A stretch of DNA of 64,000 nucleotides, taken from assembly GCF_014648875.1 (NCBI RefSeq), contig NZ_BMRY01000007.1, positions 186,001 to 250,000 on the forward strand. The letters are read 5' to 3'. The position numbers and the translations under genes are program-made. This document shows positions 1 through 8,404 of this stretch, piece by piece. The stretch's first letter is position 1, and each line of letters opens with the position of its first letter. This DNA comes from Streptomyces parvus. Lineage in GTDB: Bacteria; Actinomycetota; Actinomycetes; Streptomycetales; Streptomycetaceae. Below the pieces are notes generated by a model. That model saw nothing but the letters and a program-made list of their open reading frames with translations, made no database searches and was not told the origin of the DNA.

Positions 1-2
1 GC

Positions 3-50
3 ACGGCCGGCGCGAGCTCGACCCCGCCGCTGCCTGACGGCAGCAAGTGA
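3..50 (+). CDS. possible 3' end of a gene cut by the window edge
   Basis: The third frame is open from the window edge to a TGA at 48-50 and would encode a C-terminus ending PLPDGSK. A second frame stops at 35-37, so the choice between them is uncertain. Nothing about function can be said from 15 residues. Confidence 0.25.
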   Translation, partial: TAGASSTPPLPDGSK

Positions 51-124
51 GGCCGCCCCGAAACGCCAGCCCCGAGGCGACCTCTGAGACCCACCCTCAC
101 CGTTCATGACGAAAGGCGGGCCCT

Positions 125-577
125 GTGCCCCAGAATCCCACACCTGCTGCTGCGGGTGACACGAACCCCACGACGAACCTGACACCGGAGATCGGCCCCC
201 TGGAGCACCTCGCGTTCATGTCGCCGGATGAGCGCTTCAGTACGGCCTGGGTTTGGGCCAAGTACGCCGAGTCGGCGGTGAACTTCACCCCTGCTGACTC
301 GTTCAAGGGCACGCTCGTGCACCTTCAGTGGGCTGTCGCGGAGATCGAGCGCCTCCGCGCCGAGCTCGACAAGGTGGCCGCGTTCGCCGCCCAGCGCGCC
401 GAGTACGTGACCAGCATCCTGAACTGCCACCCGGACAACAAGCACGACTACTACCGGTGGCAGGGGCACGCGGAGTCCCGTCGGCAGCTGTCTGAACGCC
501 TCGGTCTGCCGGTCGCGTGGCCCGCCGAGACGGAGCCGCGTACCGCCCCGTCGCAGCGTGAGGCAGGTGCCCTGTGA
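125..577 (+). CDS. hypothetical protein, 150 aa
   Basis: The GTG start follows an AAAGGCGG ribosome-binding site. The protein has a Pro/Thr-rich N-terminus (about 1-25) and a helical, coiled-coil-like centre around residues 65-90 (AVAEIERLRAELDKVAAF). I do not recognise the family. The stop overlaps the next GTG start by 4 bp, so it is the first clear member of a translationally coupled string of small genes. Confidence 0.75.
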   Translation: MPQNPTPAAAGDTNPTTNLTPEIGPLEHLAFMSPDERFSTAWVWAKYAESAVNFTPADSFKGTLVHLQWAVAEIERLRAELDKVAAFAAQRAEYVTSILNCHPDNKHDYYRWQGHAESRRQLSERLGLPVAWPAETEPRTAPSQREAGAL

Positions 578-1119
578 GCGCCGCCGCCCGCATCGACCGG
601 GAGACCGCCGAACACCTGGCCGCGCTGGCCGCCGCCCCGTACATCCCCGAGCTCCACGCCGACGGCTGCGACGACAAGACCTGTGTTCGCTGCTGGGTCC
701 TGACCCCGTCGAATCTGTACAGCGTCGACACGTGGCTCGACAACGCTGGTGTCTTCGCCAAGCAGTTCTGGGAGTACGTCGACGGCGAGAACATCGTCAC
801 CGGCCTCCGGATCGGTCAGGACGCGAGTCGGGTTGTCGCGAAGTTCGGCAACACGATCGTCCGCCACTTCGGCGGCAAGCACTCCGTCCGTCCCACGCAG
901 GAGCCGACGGGTGAGCTGACGGCCGCCGAGTGGAACGCCAAGTACCCGGCTGGTACGCGGGTGACCGCGTACCCAGGAGTGCACGGCGAGGACGGGTTCA
1001 CGACGTGGACGACGAGCCGGGCGTGGACGGTCCACGGCCACACCCCTGTCGCCCGGGTCGAGAACGAATCCAGCTACATCAAGCTCACGCACCTGGACCC
1101 GATCGAGGTGACGTCGTGA
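574..1119 (+). CDS. hypothetical protein, 181 aa
   Basis: Starts at a GTG overlapping the previous stop. A short CxxC pair (CVRC, about residue 37) follows an acidic CDD stretch; the rest is a soluble alpha/beta-like sequence ending in a Thr/Val-rich part. It is coupled on both sides. Family not recognised. Confidence 0.75.
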   Translation: MSAAARIDRETAEHLAALAAAPYIPELHADGCDDKTCVRCWVLTPSNLYSVDTWLDNAGVFAKQFWEYVDGENIVTGLRIGQDASRVVAKFGNTIVRHFGGKHSVRPTQEPTGELTAAEWNAKYPAGTRVTAYPGVHGEDGFTTWTTSRAWTVHGHTPVARVENESSYIKLTHLDPIEVTS

Positions 1120-1361
1120 CTGCCGCCGACTTGTCCCGCCTGGACGTCCCGCTCGCCGACGTGGAACTCCAGATCGTGTGCGAGACGACCCGCAAGGCCA
1201 TGGCGAGGACGAGCTCCCCGTCGGACCGGATCGCCTACGCCCACGACCTGTTCCTGCTGACCCACCGCGGACTGTGCTCCACCGGAGCCGACTACCCCGG
1301 CTTCGACGCCTGGATCGCCCAGCAGCAGAACCTCAACACCGCAGCCCGGAGGAACCGATGA
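1116..1361 (+). CDS. hypothetical protein, 81 aa
   Basis: A GTG start overlaps the preceding TGA by 4 bp and the stop overlaps the next ATG by 4 bp. The sequence is soluble and helical with one Cys. No family recognised. Confidence 0.7.
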   Translation: MTAADLSRLDVPLADVELQIVCETTRKAMARTSSPSDRIAYAHDLFLLTHRGLCSTGADYPGFDAWIAQQQNLNTAARRNR

Positions 1362-1657
1362 GCCGCGTAACTGGAGTCGTGGCCGTCAGCATTGACGCCG
1401 ACGACGAGATCGAAACCGCGTACCGCACCGGCTACCGGGGCCGCCAGTTCGCCACCCTCCGGGTCGGGAACGCCCTCGGTATCGACGTGGTCGACGCGTC
1501 CCCGGAGGTCCTGCGGAAGCTCGCGGCTGGGTTCGAAGAGCTCGCCGAGTGGGCCGAGGCCCGCGACGCCTCCGCCGACGTCGCCGACGAGGTCGCGGCC
1601 GAGGACGGGGTCCGCAGCATTGGCGTCCCCTTCAAGCGTGGGCCGGTGGCGGCATGA
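1358..1657 (+). CDS. hypothetical protein, 99 aa
   Basis: ATG start in the overlap ATGA, preceded by GGAGG inside the upstream gene. The N-terminal half is beta-rich and the second half is an acidic Ala/Glu helix (LRKLAAGFEELAEWAEAR). Family not recognised; coupled to both neighbours. Confidence 0.7.
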   Translation: MSRVTGVVAVSIDADDEIETAYRTGYRGRQFATLRVGNALGIDVVDASPEVLRKLAAGFEELAEWAEARDASADVADEVAAEDGVRSIGVPFKRGPVAA

Positions 1658-2058
1658 GCACCTACCTGCACGACGGCATCGAGTTCGACCTGACTCGCTC
1701 GTTCGTCGACGTGGTCGGCGTCGAGTGGGAATGGCGCGGCCAGCGGAACGTGGCCGGTGAGCCGCTCCTCGTCTCCCCGGGCCTGCCCGACTCCCCGGTG
1801 CCGCTCCCGGACGTGTACCGGGACCACGGGCCGCTCATCCCGATCAGCCCCCGCCCCACGGCCGCCCAGTACCGGGCCGCGGTCGACGTCGACTACGCGG
1901 CGACCGTGGCTGCCGGGTACGTCGAGACGCCGGCCGAGTTCGGGGCTCGCATCACCCCGGCCCCGGCGCTGACCGCCCACCACCTGAACCCCAGCCCCAT
2001 GGAACAGACCGGGTTCCGAGGGTTCCTCAACACCATCAAGGGAGCCCGCCGTGGCTGA
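1654..2058 (+). CDS. hypothetical protein, 134 aa
   Basis: The ATG overlaps the preceding stop. The beginning (FDLTRSFVDVVGVEWEW) resembles the phiSA1p31-related small proteins of Streptomyces phages, but this is an impression from sequence style only. The C-terminus is Pro-rich. Its end overlaps the next gene by 8 bp. Confidence 0.65.
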   Translation: MSTYLHDGIEFDLTRSFVDVVGVEWEWRGQRNVAGEPLLVSPGLPDSPVPLPDVYRDHGPLIPISPRPTAAQYRAAVDVDYAATVAAGYVETPAEFGARITPAPALTAHHLNPSPMEQTGFRGFLNTIKGARRG

Positions 2059-2524
2059 CACCGACAACGTCGCCGAGCTCCGTAGCCAGCTGGAGCAGGC
2101 CCGCCGGATCGCGGTGACGCTGGAGCAGGAGAACGCCGAGCTGGAAGCCCAGCTGGAGAAGTACGTGGGCAAGGAGCCGACGGTCCGCGACGAGATGGCT
2201 TACCTCCAGCGGTGCCTGAACTCGGTGCTGGAGGTGTGCGACCAGGCCGCCTCCCAGGCAATCCTCCGGAAGAACCCGCGGCCGGTCCCGGAGTGGGCCG
2301 TCGCAGTTCGCGAGGCGGCGACGGGCGAGCGCCCGGACAGCCCGGCCGACAAGCGGCGCCGGATCTACATCGACGGCCAGGGCAACGGCTGGCTGGACCA
2401 GTCCACCGGGTACGGCAACGTCCGCTGGGTCGCACCGTTGGCCATCTTCCCTGGCGACGCGGAGCCGTCGAGCACGGTCCGCGACCGCACTGGCGAACTG
2501 CACGAGATCGGCCGGTGCTGGTGA
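2051..2524 (+). CDS. coiled-coil hypothetical protein, 157 aa
   Basis: GTG start with GGAG just upstream inside the previous gene. Residues 7-38 form an obvious coiled coil (heptads of Leu in ELRSQLEQARR and LEQENAELEAQLE). The C-terminal part is Gly/Trp-rich. The last base of the stop is the first base of the next ATG. Confidence 0.7.
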   Translation: MADTDNVAELRSQLEQARRIAVTLEQENAELEAQLEKYVGKEPTVRDEMAYLQRCLNSVLEVCDQAASQAILRKNPRPVPEWAVAVREAATGERPDSPADKRRRIYIDGQGNGWLDQSTGYGNVRWVAPLAIFPGDAEPSSTVRDRTGELHEIGRCW

Positions 2525-2811
2525 TGGCTGACCTGATGGTGCAAATCGACGGCGAGACGGTCCCGCTCGCGGACTGCAACTGGTCCATGTGGGCCGAGTG
2601 CGGGTGCATGGTCGCGATCACCATGGCCGTCATCGACAGCCTCGTCCTCGCGACCGCCGAGCAGGCGCACAAGGACCACAGCCCCCGGAAGCGAGACCGC
2701 GACCGCGAGGCGCGGCTCGGCTACCGCTGGGAGCTGATCACAACGGACCGGTACCGCCGGGAGTTGGCCAGCAACTGGAAGTGCGAGCAGCACCGCACAC
2801 CCGCCCCGTGA
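2524..2811 (+). CDS. hypothetical protein, 95 aa
   Basis: Starts one base into the previous stop. A hydrophobic patch with two Cys (WAECGCMVAITMAVIDSLVL) sits in the first half and a very basic segment (SPRKRDRDREARLGYRW) in the second. It could be a small nucleic-acid binding protein, but no family is recognised. Confidence 0.65.
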   Translation: MADLMVQIDGETVPLADCNWSMWAECGCMVAITMAVIDSLVLATAEQAHKDHSPRKRDRDREARLGYRWELITTDRYRRELASNWKCEQHRTPAP

Positions 2812-2894
2812 ACGTCACCGCCACTGTCATCGGCGTCATCTTCTGCGCGATGGCGGTGGCCCCCAGCCTCTGGACCCGGAAGGGCAAGCCATGA
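2808..2894 (+). CDS. tiny membrane peptide, 28 aa
   Basis: A GTG start overlaps the previous stop and the stop overlaps the next ATG by 4 bp, which is the only strong support. The peptide is one hydrophobic span (VTATVIGVIFCAMAVA) followed by a basic tail, so a single-pass membrane peptide. Confidence 0.5.
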   Translation: MNVTATVIGVIFCAMAVAPSLWTRKGKP

Positions 2895-3361
2895 GCCGCA
2901 TCCCCGGCATATCCCGCAGCAAGCCGAAGCACGCAATGAGCACCGAGAACAAGCTCCGCGCCGACGTCACCCGCCTCATGAACCGGCAGGCTGCGGCCGA
3001 CGACTACTTCGCCGTTCTCCTCGCCGACCGGGCCGACGTGTACGAGGCGTGGCAGAACGCCGAAGCGAAGGCGGCCCGCGCCGAAGACACCGTGGTGTGG
3101 CAGGACCACCGTCTCTGCAAGCAGGAAGCCGAGCTTGGCCGGCTCCGCGCCCAGCTCGCCCCGTACCTCGCGGCAGACGCCAACGCGAACGCCATCACCG
3201 TCCCGCCCTCGGAGCGCGACAGCAGCCGGTTCGAGGACCAGGCGACCGCCCCGATCGACGTCCGCGAACTCCGCAACCGGTTCGCCGCAGGCCCGGTTGT
3301 GTCGCTGCACCACTCCCCGCAGGCCGCAGACCCGACGCACATCCCGGCACCGGCCGCCTGA
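2891..3361 (+). CDS. hypothetical protein, 156 aa
   Basis: ATG start in an ATGA overlap; an internal ATG at residue 16 (MSTENKLRADV) preceded by GCACGCA is a less likely start. The middle is a long charged helix with two Cys-free heptad runs. Function unknown. It is the last gene of the first coupled string. Confidence 0.65.
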   Translation: MSRIPGISRSKPKHAMSTENKLRADVTRLMNRQAAADDYFAVLLADRADVYEAWQNAEAKAARAEDTVVWQDHRLCKQEAELGRLRAQLAPYLAADANANAITVPPSERDSSRFEDQATAPIDVRELRNRFAAGPVVSLHHSPQAADPTHIPAPAA

Positions 3362-3413
3362 AACCCGCCGGGCCGGCGGATGCCACCGGCCCCCGGCCCG
3401 GCGAACCAGAACA

Positions 3414-3436
3414 CCCCGCGAGGAGAAGTCGCGGGG
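3414..3436. terminator. GC hairpin between genes
   Basis: Perfect 8-bp stem (CCCCGCGA with TCGCGGGG) and a 7-nt loop. There is no U-tract. It lies in the 107-bp gap after the first operon and may be a factor-dependent terminator or an RNA-processing barrier. Confidence 0.5.
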
Positions 3437-3468
3437 CGTCCACCACCAGCATCCCAGAGAAGGACGCC

Positions 3469-3825
3469 ATGGAATCCACCGCGCAGAAAGTCGTGACCCA
3501 CGAGGTCATCGCCCGCCAGCACGCCACACCCGTCCTCGTCCAGGCCATCGAGCCCCAGCCCGGCCTGTTCGTGTACCGGCAGCCCGACGAGCTCCTCAAG
3601 CAGGGCGACCGGTACGTGTGGCGGCTCGGCCACCACTCCGGCTACCAGATCGCGAAGTTCGAGTACCCCGGCGACGCCGACGACGCCGCGTGGGCGATCC
3701 GCGACATCACCGACTGGACCCGCCCAGTCGACGACATCCGTGCCGACACCGACGGCGGGATCGTCCGCGACGCCCTGGTCCAGTCGCCCGGCATCTTCCT
3801 CAACGCCCACCCCGACGCCACCTGA
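3469..3825 (+). CDS. hypothetical protein, 118 aa
   Basis: ATG preceded by AGAGAAGGA. Soluble, Val/Asp-rich, with the run RYVWRLGHHSGYQIAKFEYP. Family not recognised. It is a single gene isolated by a GC-rich hairpin on each side. Confidence 0.7.
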   Translation: MESTAQKVVTHEVIARQHATPVLVQAIEPQPGLFVYRQPDELLKQGDRYVWRLGHHSGYQIAKFEYPGDADDAAWAIRDITDWTRPVDDIRADTDGGIVRDALVQSPGIFLNAHPDAT

Positions 3826-3866
3826 CCCACCGACCGGCAGGCGTGTGAGCCCGGCTCCGTCTGCCC

Positions 3867-3901
3867 GCTGCGGGCCGCCAACCCCACTGGCGGCCCGCAG
3901 C
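3867..3901. terminator. perfect 14-bp intergenic hairpin
   Basis: Arms 3867-3880 (GCTGCGGGCCGCCA) and 3888-3901 are exact reverse complements around a 7-nt loop, with no T-run. It separates the gene ending at 3825 from the recombination operon. Confidence 0.6.
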
Positions 3902-3923
3902 AACCCCGAACCAGGAGAACCAC

Positions 3924-4202
3924 ATGAGCCCCATTACCTGCACTAAGTGCGGCGACACCGACGGCCCGTTCGTGCCCGGCAAACTGCCGGTCTGCGAGAA
4001 CTGTGCGTCGTTCGCGGACGCCGAAGTAGCTCTGCGCAGCGCCCTCGAAGACGGCGGATGGCTCGACGACAACGCCCGCCGACTCATGAACGCCTACGCG
4101 GCCACCGTCCTCGGCCGGGCCGCCAACACGCTCCGCACGGTCCCCGGCTGCGAGAGCTCCGCCCGCATCGTCAACAACATCGCGCGAGGGCTGGCGTCAT
4201 GA
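3924..4202 (+). CDS. zinc-ribbon hypothetical protein, 92 aa
   Basis: ATG after CAGGAGAACC. Two CxxC knuckles (CTKC at residues 6-9 and CENC at 23-26) make a short treble-clef or zinc ribbon; the rest is helical. It overlaps the exonuclease gene by 4 bp, so it may assist the recombination pair, which is inference from position only. Confidence 0.7.
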   Translation: MSPITCTKCGDTDGPFVPGKLPVCENCASFADAEVALRSALEDGGWLDDNARRLMNAYAATVLGRAANTLRTVPGCESSARIVNNIARGLAS

Positions 4203-5068
4203 CGACCCTCATCGAACCGCCGGTCACCGCCCCCGTCGTCATCGACGGCATGACCGCAGAGGACTACCACGCCGATCGGAACAGCATCTCGTCCACGGGC
4301 CTCCGGAAGATCCTCGCCCCCGGCTGCCCCGCCCAGCTCCGCTACGACCTCGACCACCCCCAGGCCCCGAAGCGCGAGTTCGACCTCGGGCACGCCGCGC
4401 ACCTCATGGTGCTCGGGGAAGGCCCGGAGCTCGACGTCCTGGACTTCGACAACTACCTCACCAAGGCCGCCAAGACGGCCCGCGACGAAGCCCGCCACAT
4501 GGGAGCCGTCCCGCTCCTCCGCCACGAGTACGAGCAGATCGAAGCCATGGCCGCGGCGATCCGCCAGCACCCGCTCGCCGGCCCGCTGTTCACCCCCGGG
4601 ACGGGCGTCGCCGAACAGTCGATCTTCTGGACCGACCCGGCGACCGGCGTCCGCTGCCGGATCCGCCCCGACTGGCTGAAGCAACTGCCTGGCCTGACCC
4701 TGTGCGTCGACTACAAGACGATCAAGTCGGCCGACCCGGACACCGTGTCCAAAGCCATCCGGGACCACGCGTACCACCAACAGGACGCCCTCTACACCGA
4801 CGGCATCTGGGCCGCACTCCAACCCGAAGACGTCCGCTTCATCTTCGTGTTTCAGAGCAAGACCGCGCCCTACCTGATCACCGTCCGCGAACTCGCCGAC
4901 CAAGACCGGGACATCGGCAGGGCCCGCAACGAACGCGCCCTCCGCACCTACGCCGACTGCATGGCCACCGGCGTGTGGCCCGACTGGACCGGGCCCGTCA
5001 CCGACATCCCCACCATCTCGATGCCCACATGGGCGGTCCTCAACGAAACCTCGGAGTACATGTCATGA
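4199..5068 (+). CDS. RecE-like PD-(D/E)XK exonuclease
   Basis: 289 aa. Residues 18-40 (YHADRNSISSTGLRKIL) and the later RPDWL...CVDYKT block match the exodeoxyribonuclease VIII / RecB-family nuclease domain: an Asp in RPDW (about 160), then DYKT (about 170-173) giving the D-x-K catalytic part. Such enzymes resect one strand of dsDNA for annealing. The next gene, overlapping by 4 bp, is a RecT-type annealase, the usual partner. The start is set by the ATGA overlap with the upstream gene. In a phage or plasmid-phage the pair would serve end repair, circularisation or recombination-dependent replication. Confidence 0.85.
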   Translation: MTTLIEPPVTAPVVIDGMTAEDYHADRNSISSTGLRKILAPGCPAQLRYDLDHPQAPKREFDLGHAAHLMVLGEGPELDVLDFDNYLTKAAKTARDEARHMGAVPLLRHEYEQIEAMAAAIRQHPLAGPLFTPGTGVAEQSIFWTDPATGVRCRIRPDWLKQLPGLTLCVDYKTIKSADPDTVSKAIRDHAYHQQDALYTDGIWAALQPEDVRFIFVFQSKTAPYLITVRELADQDRDIGRARNERALRTYADCMATGVWPDWTGPVTDIPTISMPTWAVLNETSEYMS

Positions 5069-5868
5069 GCACCAACGAGATCGCCACTCGCGACGAGCAG
5101 CACACCGTCGCTACCCAGCAGCCCAACACCCTCCCCGCCCCGGCACCGACCGAGGGCACCACCGCCCTCATGGCCTGGGCACAGGAAGCCAGCCTCGCCT
5201 ACGACATGGCACAGAAGCTCGCCGCCACCTCGTTCGTCCCCCAGTCCCTGCGGGGCAAGCCCGGCGACATCGCCGCGGCGATCCTCGCCGGCTCCGAGCT
5301 CGGCATGAAGCCGATGGCCACCCTCAAGTCGATCGACATCATCCAGGGCACCCCGGCCCTCCGAGCCCACGCCATGCGAGCCGTCGTCCAGCGGCAGGGA
5401 CACGAGATCGAACTCGTCGAGTCCACCGACACCCACTGCATCATGCGGGGCCGCCGTAAGGGCTCGGAGACCTGGCAGACCATCGAGTGGACCATCGACC
5501 GGGCCCGGCTGATGGGGCTCCTCGGCAAGGACCAGTGGAAGAAGAACCCCAAGGGCATGCTCGTCGCCCGCACCACGGGCGAACTGAGCCGCCTCATCGC
5601 CTCCGACGCCCTGCACGGCATGGCCTACGTGTCCGAGGAACTGGAAGGCACGGTCCACGGCGAGATCGCCCAGCCCCGCGCCCCGCTCAGCGTCGCCGCC
5701 CTCACCGCCCCAGCGGCCCCCGCCTCCACACCTGAGCCGGCCGCTGCCGAGGAGACCCACCAGGTCGCCCGCGACGACCAGCCCCCGGCCGACGGGATCT
5801 GGGACGCGGAGGCCGCCGAGGACTCCGTCGACTGGCCCGAGACCGCCCAGCCCGGATCCGCCGCCTAG
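5065..5868 (+). CDS. recT: RecT-family single-strand annealing protein
   Basis: 267 aa. The conserved RecT core is clear: an N-terminal helix pair, KPGDIAAAILAGSELGM (about residues 66-82), a MATLKSIDIIQG strand with KPALRA-like continuation, and the C-terminal CHG-like section (DALHGMAYVSEE). The last 70 residues are low-complexity Pro/Ala/Glu, typical of a flexible tail. It follows its exonuclease partner with a 4-bp overlap. Expected role is annealing of complementary ssDNA after resection. Confidence 0.88.
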   Translation: MSTNEIATRDEQHTVATQQPNTLPAPAPTEGTTALMAWAQEASLAYDMAQKLAATSFVPQSLRGKPGDIAAAILAGSELGMKPMATLKSIDIIQGTPALRAHAMRAVVQRQGHEIELVESTDTHCIMRGRRKGSETWQTIEWTIDRARLMGLLGKDQWKKNPKGMLVARTTGELSRLIASDALHGMAYVSEELEGTVHGEIAQPRAPLSVAALTAPAAPASTPEPAAAEETHQVARDDQPPADGIWDAEAAEDSVDWPETAQPGSAA

Positions 5869-5880
5869 CTCACCCGTACA

Positions 5881-5916
5881 CCGGGGTCCCGCCCGCCGCT
5901 AACGGGCGGGCCCCGG
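5881..5916. terminator. intergenic hairpin after recT
   Basis: Long stem with one bulged T (CCGGGG-t-CCCGCCCG against CGGGCGGGCCCCGG), loop of about 7 nt, no U-tract. It occupies most of the gap between recT and the next gene. Confidence 0.55.
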
Positions 5917-5937
5917 CCACCCAAGGAGACCACGACC

Positions 5938-6579
5938 ATGACCGTCAACCACCGGGCCGAAGCCGAGAAGCACCTCGACACCGCGGCCCGCCACCTCACC
6001 GAGCACCCCGGCGACATGCGGATCGCGGAAGTGGCCGCTGCAATCGGTCAGGGGCACGCCGCGCTCGCCCACAGAGAGGAGACCACCGCGACGGCCGCCG
6101 ACATGAACGAGGCACTGCTGTCGCTCCGGCGCCGCTTCAACGACACCCTCAACCTCGTCTCCACCCACATCGCCCAGGGCCTCGCCAGCAGGCAGGGCGA
6201 ACGCTGGAACGCCGCCCGCAACCTGTCCAAGGCCCTCGACGAAGCCCACTGCAACGTCGACCAGCTGGTCGACAGTTGGCTCGAAGAGAACGGCTGGGAC
6301 CCGCGGTCCGCGTACAAGACCCCGGCAAGCCTCACCCCGCACGCCGAGCCGTGGGCATCCAAGCCAGACATCACCGCCGACGTTCCGGAACCGGTCCGCC
6401 GGGTGCTCGCCGGGCACCTCGCCGAAATGCTCCTCGACCCGAAGGCGGACGACGTCCAGAAATGGGCGCGCGGCATCACGTTCGAGCTGAAGCGCGAGGG
6501 CTTCGACCTCGGCGACGCGATCAAGAAACGGATCACCGACCTGACCCTCGGCTCCGACCCGTCGGACCCGCCGTTCTAG
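5938..6579 (+). CDS. hypothetical protein, 213 aa
   Basis: ATG after AAGGAGACCACGACC. Largely helical and charged; residues 1-60 resemble a tetratricopeptide-like helix pair, and the C-terminal 60 residues (AEMLLDPKADDVQKWARG) are amphipathic. Family not recognised. It stands alone between two strong hairpins, next to the recombination genes. Confidence 0.7.
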   Translation: MTVNHRAEAEKHLDTAARHLTEHPGDMRIAEVAAAIGQGHAALAHREETTATAADMNEALLSLRRRFNDTLNLVSTHIAQGLASRQGERWNAARNLSKALDEAHCNVDQLVDSWLEENGWDPRSAYKTPASLTPHAEPWASKPDITADVPEPVRRVLAGHLAEMLLDPKADDVQKWARGITFELKREGFDLGDAIKKRITDLTLGSDPSDPPF

Positions 6580-6593
6580 CCCACCCGCACTTC

Positions 6594-6628
6594 GGGGCAG
6601 CCCCGTACCCGACATACGGGGCTGCCCC
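6594..6628. terminator. perfect 14-bp intergenic hairpin
   Basis: GGGGCAGCCCCGTA pairs exactly with 6615-6628 around a 7-nt loop. No T-run. The following gene starts 22 bp downstream, so it may act as an attenuator or processing site rather than a simple terminator. Confidence 0.6.
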
Positions 6629-6649
6629 ACCCCAACAGGAGACCATGCC

Positions 6650-7045
6650 ATGCGAGCACTGACCATCCGCCAGCCCTGGGCCGACGCGATCGTCCACCAG
6701 ACGAAGCACGTTGAGAACCGCACCTGGAAGCTCCCTGCCGCCCACCATGGGACCCGCATCCTCATCCACGCCGGAGCCCAACCCGACAAGACCGCCGAAG
6801 TCGAAGGACCGAACCTCGACGTGTACTCGGCGATCGTCGGCGTCGCCACGATCACCGACTGCCACTGGGCCGACGAGTGGGTCTGCTGCGGCCCCTGGGC
6901 GTTCAACCAGACGTACCACTGGACCCTCGCTGACGTCGTCGCGCTCCCCGAGCCGGTCCCCGCGAAGGGTGCCCTCGGGTTCTGGACGCCCGCCGAGGAG
7001 ACCATCAACGCCGCCCTCCGGCAGGACACGGCGGTGGCCTGGTGA
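6650..7045 (+). CDS. ASCH-domain protein
   Basis: 131 aa. The start MRALTIRQPWADAIV followed by KHVENRTWK and GTRILIHAGA is the hallmark of ASCH/PUA-like domains; the W/N/R-T-W positions line the presumed RNA or modified-base pocket. Such proteins are common in actinophages near replication genes. I chose the ATG at 6650; an ATG at 6645 gives only a 5-codon peptide. The 3' end overlaps the exonuclease gene by 4 bp. Confidence 0.8.
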   Translation: MRALTIRQPWADAIVHQTKHVENRTWKLPAAHHGTRILIHAGAQPDKTAEVEGPNLDVYSAIVGVATITDCHWADEWVCCGPWAFNQTYHWTLADVVALPEPVPAKGALGFWTPAEETINAALRQDTAVAW

Positions 7046-7746
7046 GCTGGCACCTCGGCCGCATGGCCGGCTTCGACCTCGAAACCACCGGCCCCGATCC
7101 ACTGACCGCCCGCATCGTCACCGCCTGCATCGTCCAGGTCGGCGCCAAGCAGCCCACCACCGCGGCGAACTGGCTGACCGACGTCGACGGCGAAGAGATC
7201 CCCGCCGGGGCCGCCGCGGTCCACGGCATCAGCACCGAAAAGGCCCACGCTGAGGGTGTCGACCTGCGGCTCGCCGTCGAGGAAATCCTTGGCGCCCTCA
7301 CCCAGGTCATCCTCTCCGGGATCCCGGTCGTCGCTATGAACGCCCGCTACGACCTGACTCTCCTGGACCGGGAAGCGCAGCGGTACGGCTTCCAGCCCCT
7401 CGCCGACGCCGTGGGCATCGACCCGTTCGTCATCGACAAGCAGGTCGACCGCTACCGGTCCGGGAAGCGCACCCTGACCGCCCTGTGCCAGCACTACGAC
7501 GTGCGCCTCGACGCCGCCCACAGCGCCGACGCGGACGCGGTCGCCGCATGCCGGGTCGCATGGCGGCAGGCCACCCGGTACCCGCAACTCGCCGCCATGA
7601 CCCTCGACGAACTCCACAACGCACAGGTCGCGTGGGCCGCCGAACAGGCCGCATCGCTTCAGGACCACTTCCGCAAGACCCGGCCCGACGCCGCCGTCGA
7701 AGGCGCCTGGCCACTCATCCCCAGGCAGAGGGAGAACGTCTCATGA
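7042..7746 (+). CDS. DnaQ-like DEDDh 3'-5' exonuclease
   Basis: 234 aa. Exo I motif FDLETTG (residues 10-16), Exo II region NARYDLTLLDREA (about 99-111) and Exo III HSADADAVAAC (about 156-166, the HxAxxD form) are all present. It would hydrolyse DNA or RNA ends with two metals, as in proofreading subunits and phage exonucleases. GTG start set by a 4-bp overlap; an in-frame ATG at residue 8 would also keep the domain. Coupled downstream to a 108-aa gene. Confidence 0.85.
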   Translation: MSWHLGRMAGFDLETTGPDPLTARIVTACIVQVGAKQPTTAANWLTDVDGEEIPAGAAAVHGISTEKAHAEGVDLRLAVEEILGALTQVILSGIPVVAMNARYDLTLLDREAQRYGFQPLADAVGIDPFVIDKQVDRYRSGKRTLTALCQHYDVRLDAAHSADADAVAACRVAWRQATRYPQLAAMTLDELHNAQVAWAAEQAASLQDHFRKTRPDAAVEGAWPLIPRQRENVS

Positions 7747-8069
7747 CCTCCACCGTGCAACCCACCCTCGACGGCAACGTCCCTCCCGAGCCTGTCGACT
7801 ACGAGACGTGGCTGGCCGCCGTGTGGCCCGTCTTCATAGCCGCCGCGGCAACCGGCAAGACCTTCACCTGCTACTCGGTGGCCGACGCCAACAAGCTCCC
7901 CAACCCGCCGAACCCGCAGGCGCACTGGGGCAGGTTGATCACCCTCCTCCGCGACGAGGGCTACATCCGCACCGCCGGATGGGCCTGCTCCGACCGGCCC
8001 ACCACCCACCACAGCGGCGTCAGGACGTGGAAGGGCACCGCCGCGGCACGGCGGGAGGCATCCGCGTGA
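7743..8069 (+). CDS. small winged-helix-like protein, 108 aa
   Basis: ATG in an ATGA overlap. Residues 40-85 (SVADANKLPNPPNPQAHWG, then LITLLRDEGYI) resemble the end of a winged helix as found in phage replication accessory proteins, in which a helix after PQAHWG would face DNA. This is an inference; no certain family. Confidence 0.65.
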   Translation: MTSTVQPTLDGNVPPEPVDYETWLAAVWPVFIAAAATGKTFTCYSVADANKLPNPPNPQAHWGRLITLLRDEGYIRTAGWACSDRPTTHHSGVRTWKGTAAARREASA

Positions 8070-8404
8070 GCATCGACACGATCCTCGCCGCCGGCCAGGC
8101 GCTCGCCGCGGTCCACACCGCGGTCGGCCAGGTCATCAACGCCGCCCTCTACTACGGCCCCGGCGCCCTGGCTCTCACCGCCACCATCGCCGCGTTCCGG
8201 GTGTGCGCGTGGGCCGCCGACCGGTACCACCAGGCGGCCCAGGACCGGGCCGACCGGCGGACCTACACCGCCCGCGCGTTCCGGCTCTGCCGCGTCGCCG
8301 ACAGTGCCGACGCCGTCATGACCATCCCCGCCGACGACCTCAACCGCTACCTCGACAACAAGCTCGCAGCCACCCCGAACCTCGCCCCGGAGGAGGGCCG
8401 ATGA
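8066..8404 (+). CDS. membrane-anchored hypothetical protein, 112 aa
   Basis: GTG start in a GTGA overlap. A hydrophobic stretch (YYGPGALALTATIAAFRVCAW, written here in part) around residues 29-50 predicts one transmembrane helix; the rest is charged and helical. Unknown function. Confidence 0.65.
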   Translation: MSIDTILAAGQALAAVHTAVGQVINAALYYGPGALALTATIAAFRVCAWAADRYHQAAQDRADRRTYTARAFRLCRVADSADAVMTIPADDLNRYLDNKLAATPNLAPEEGR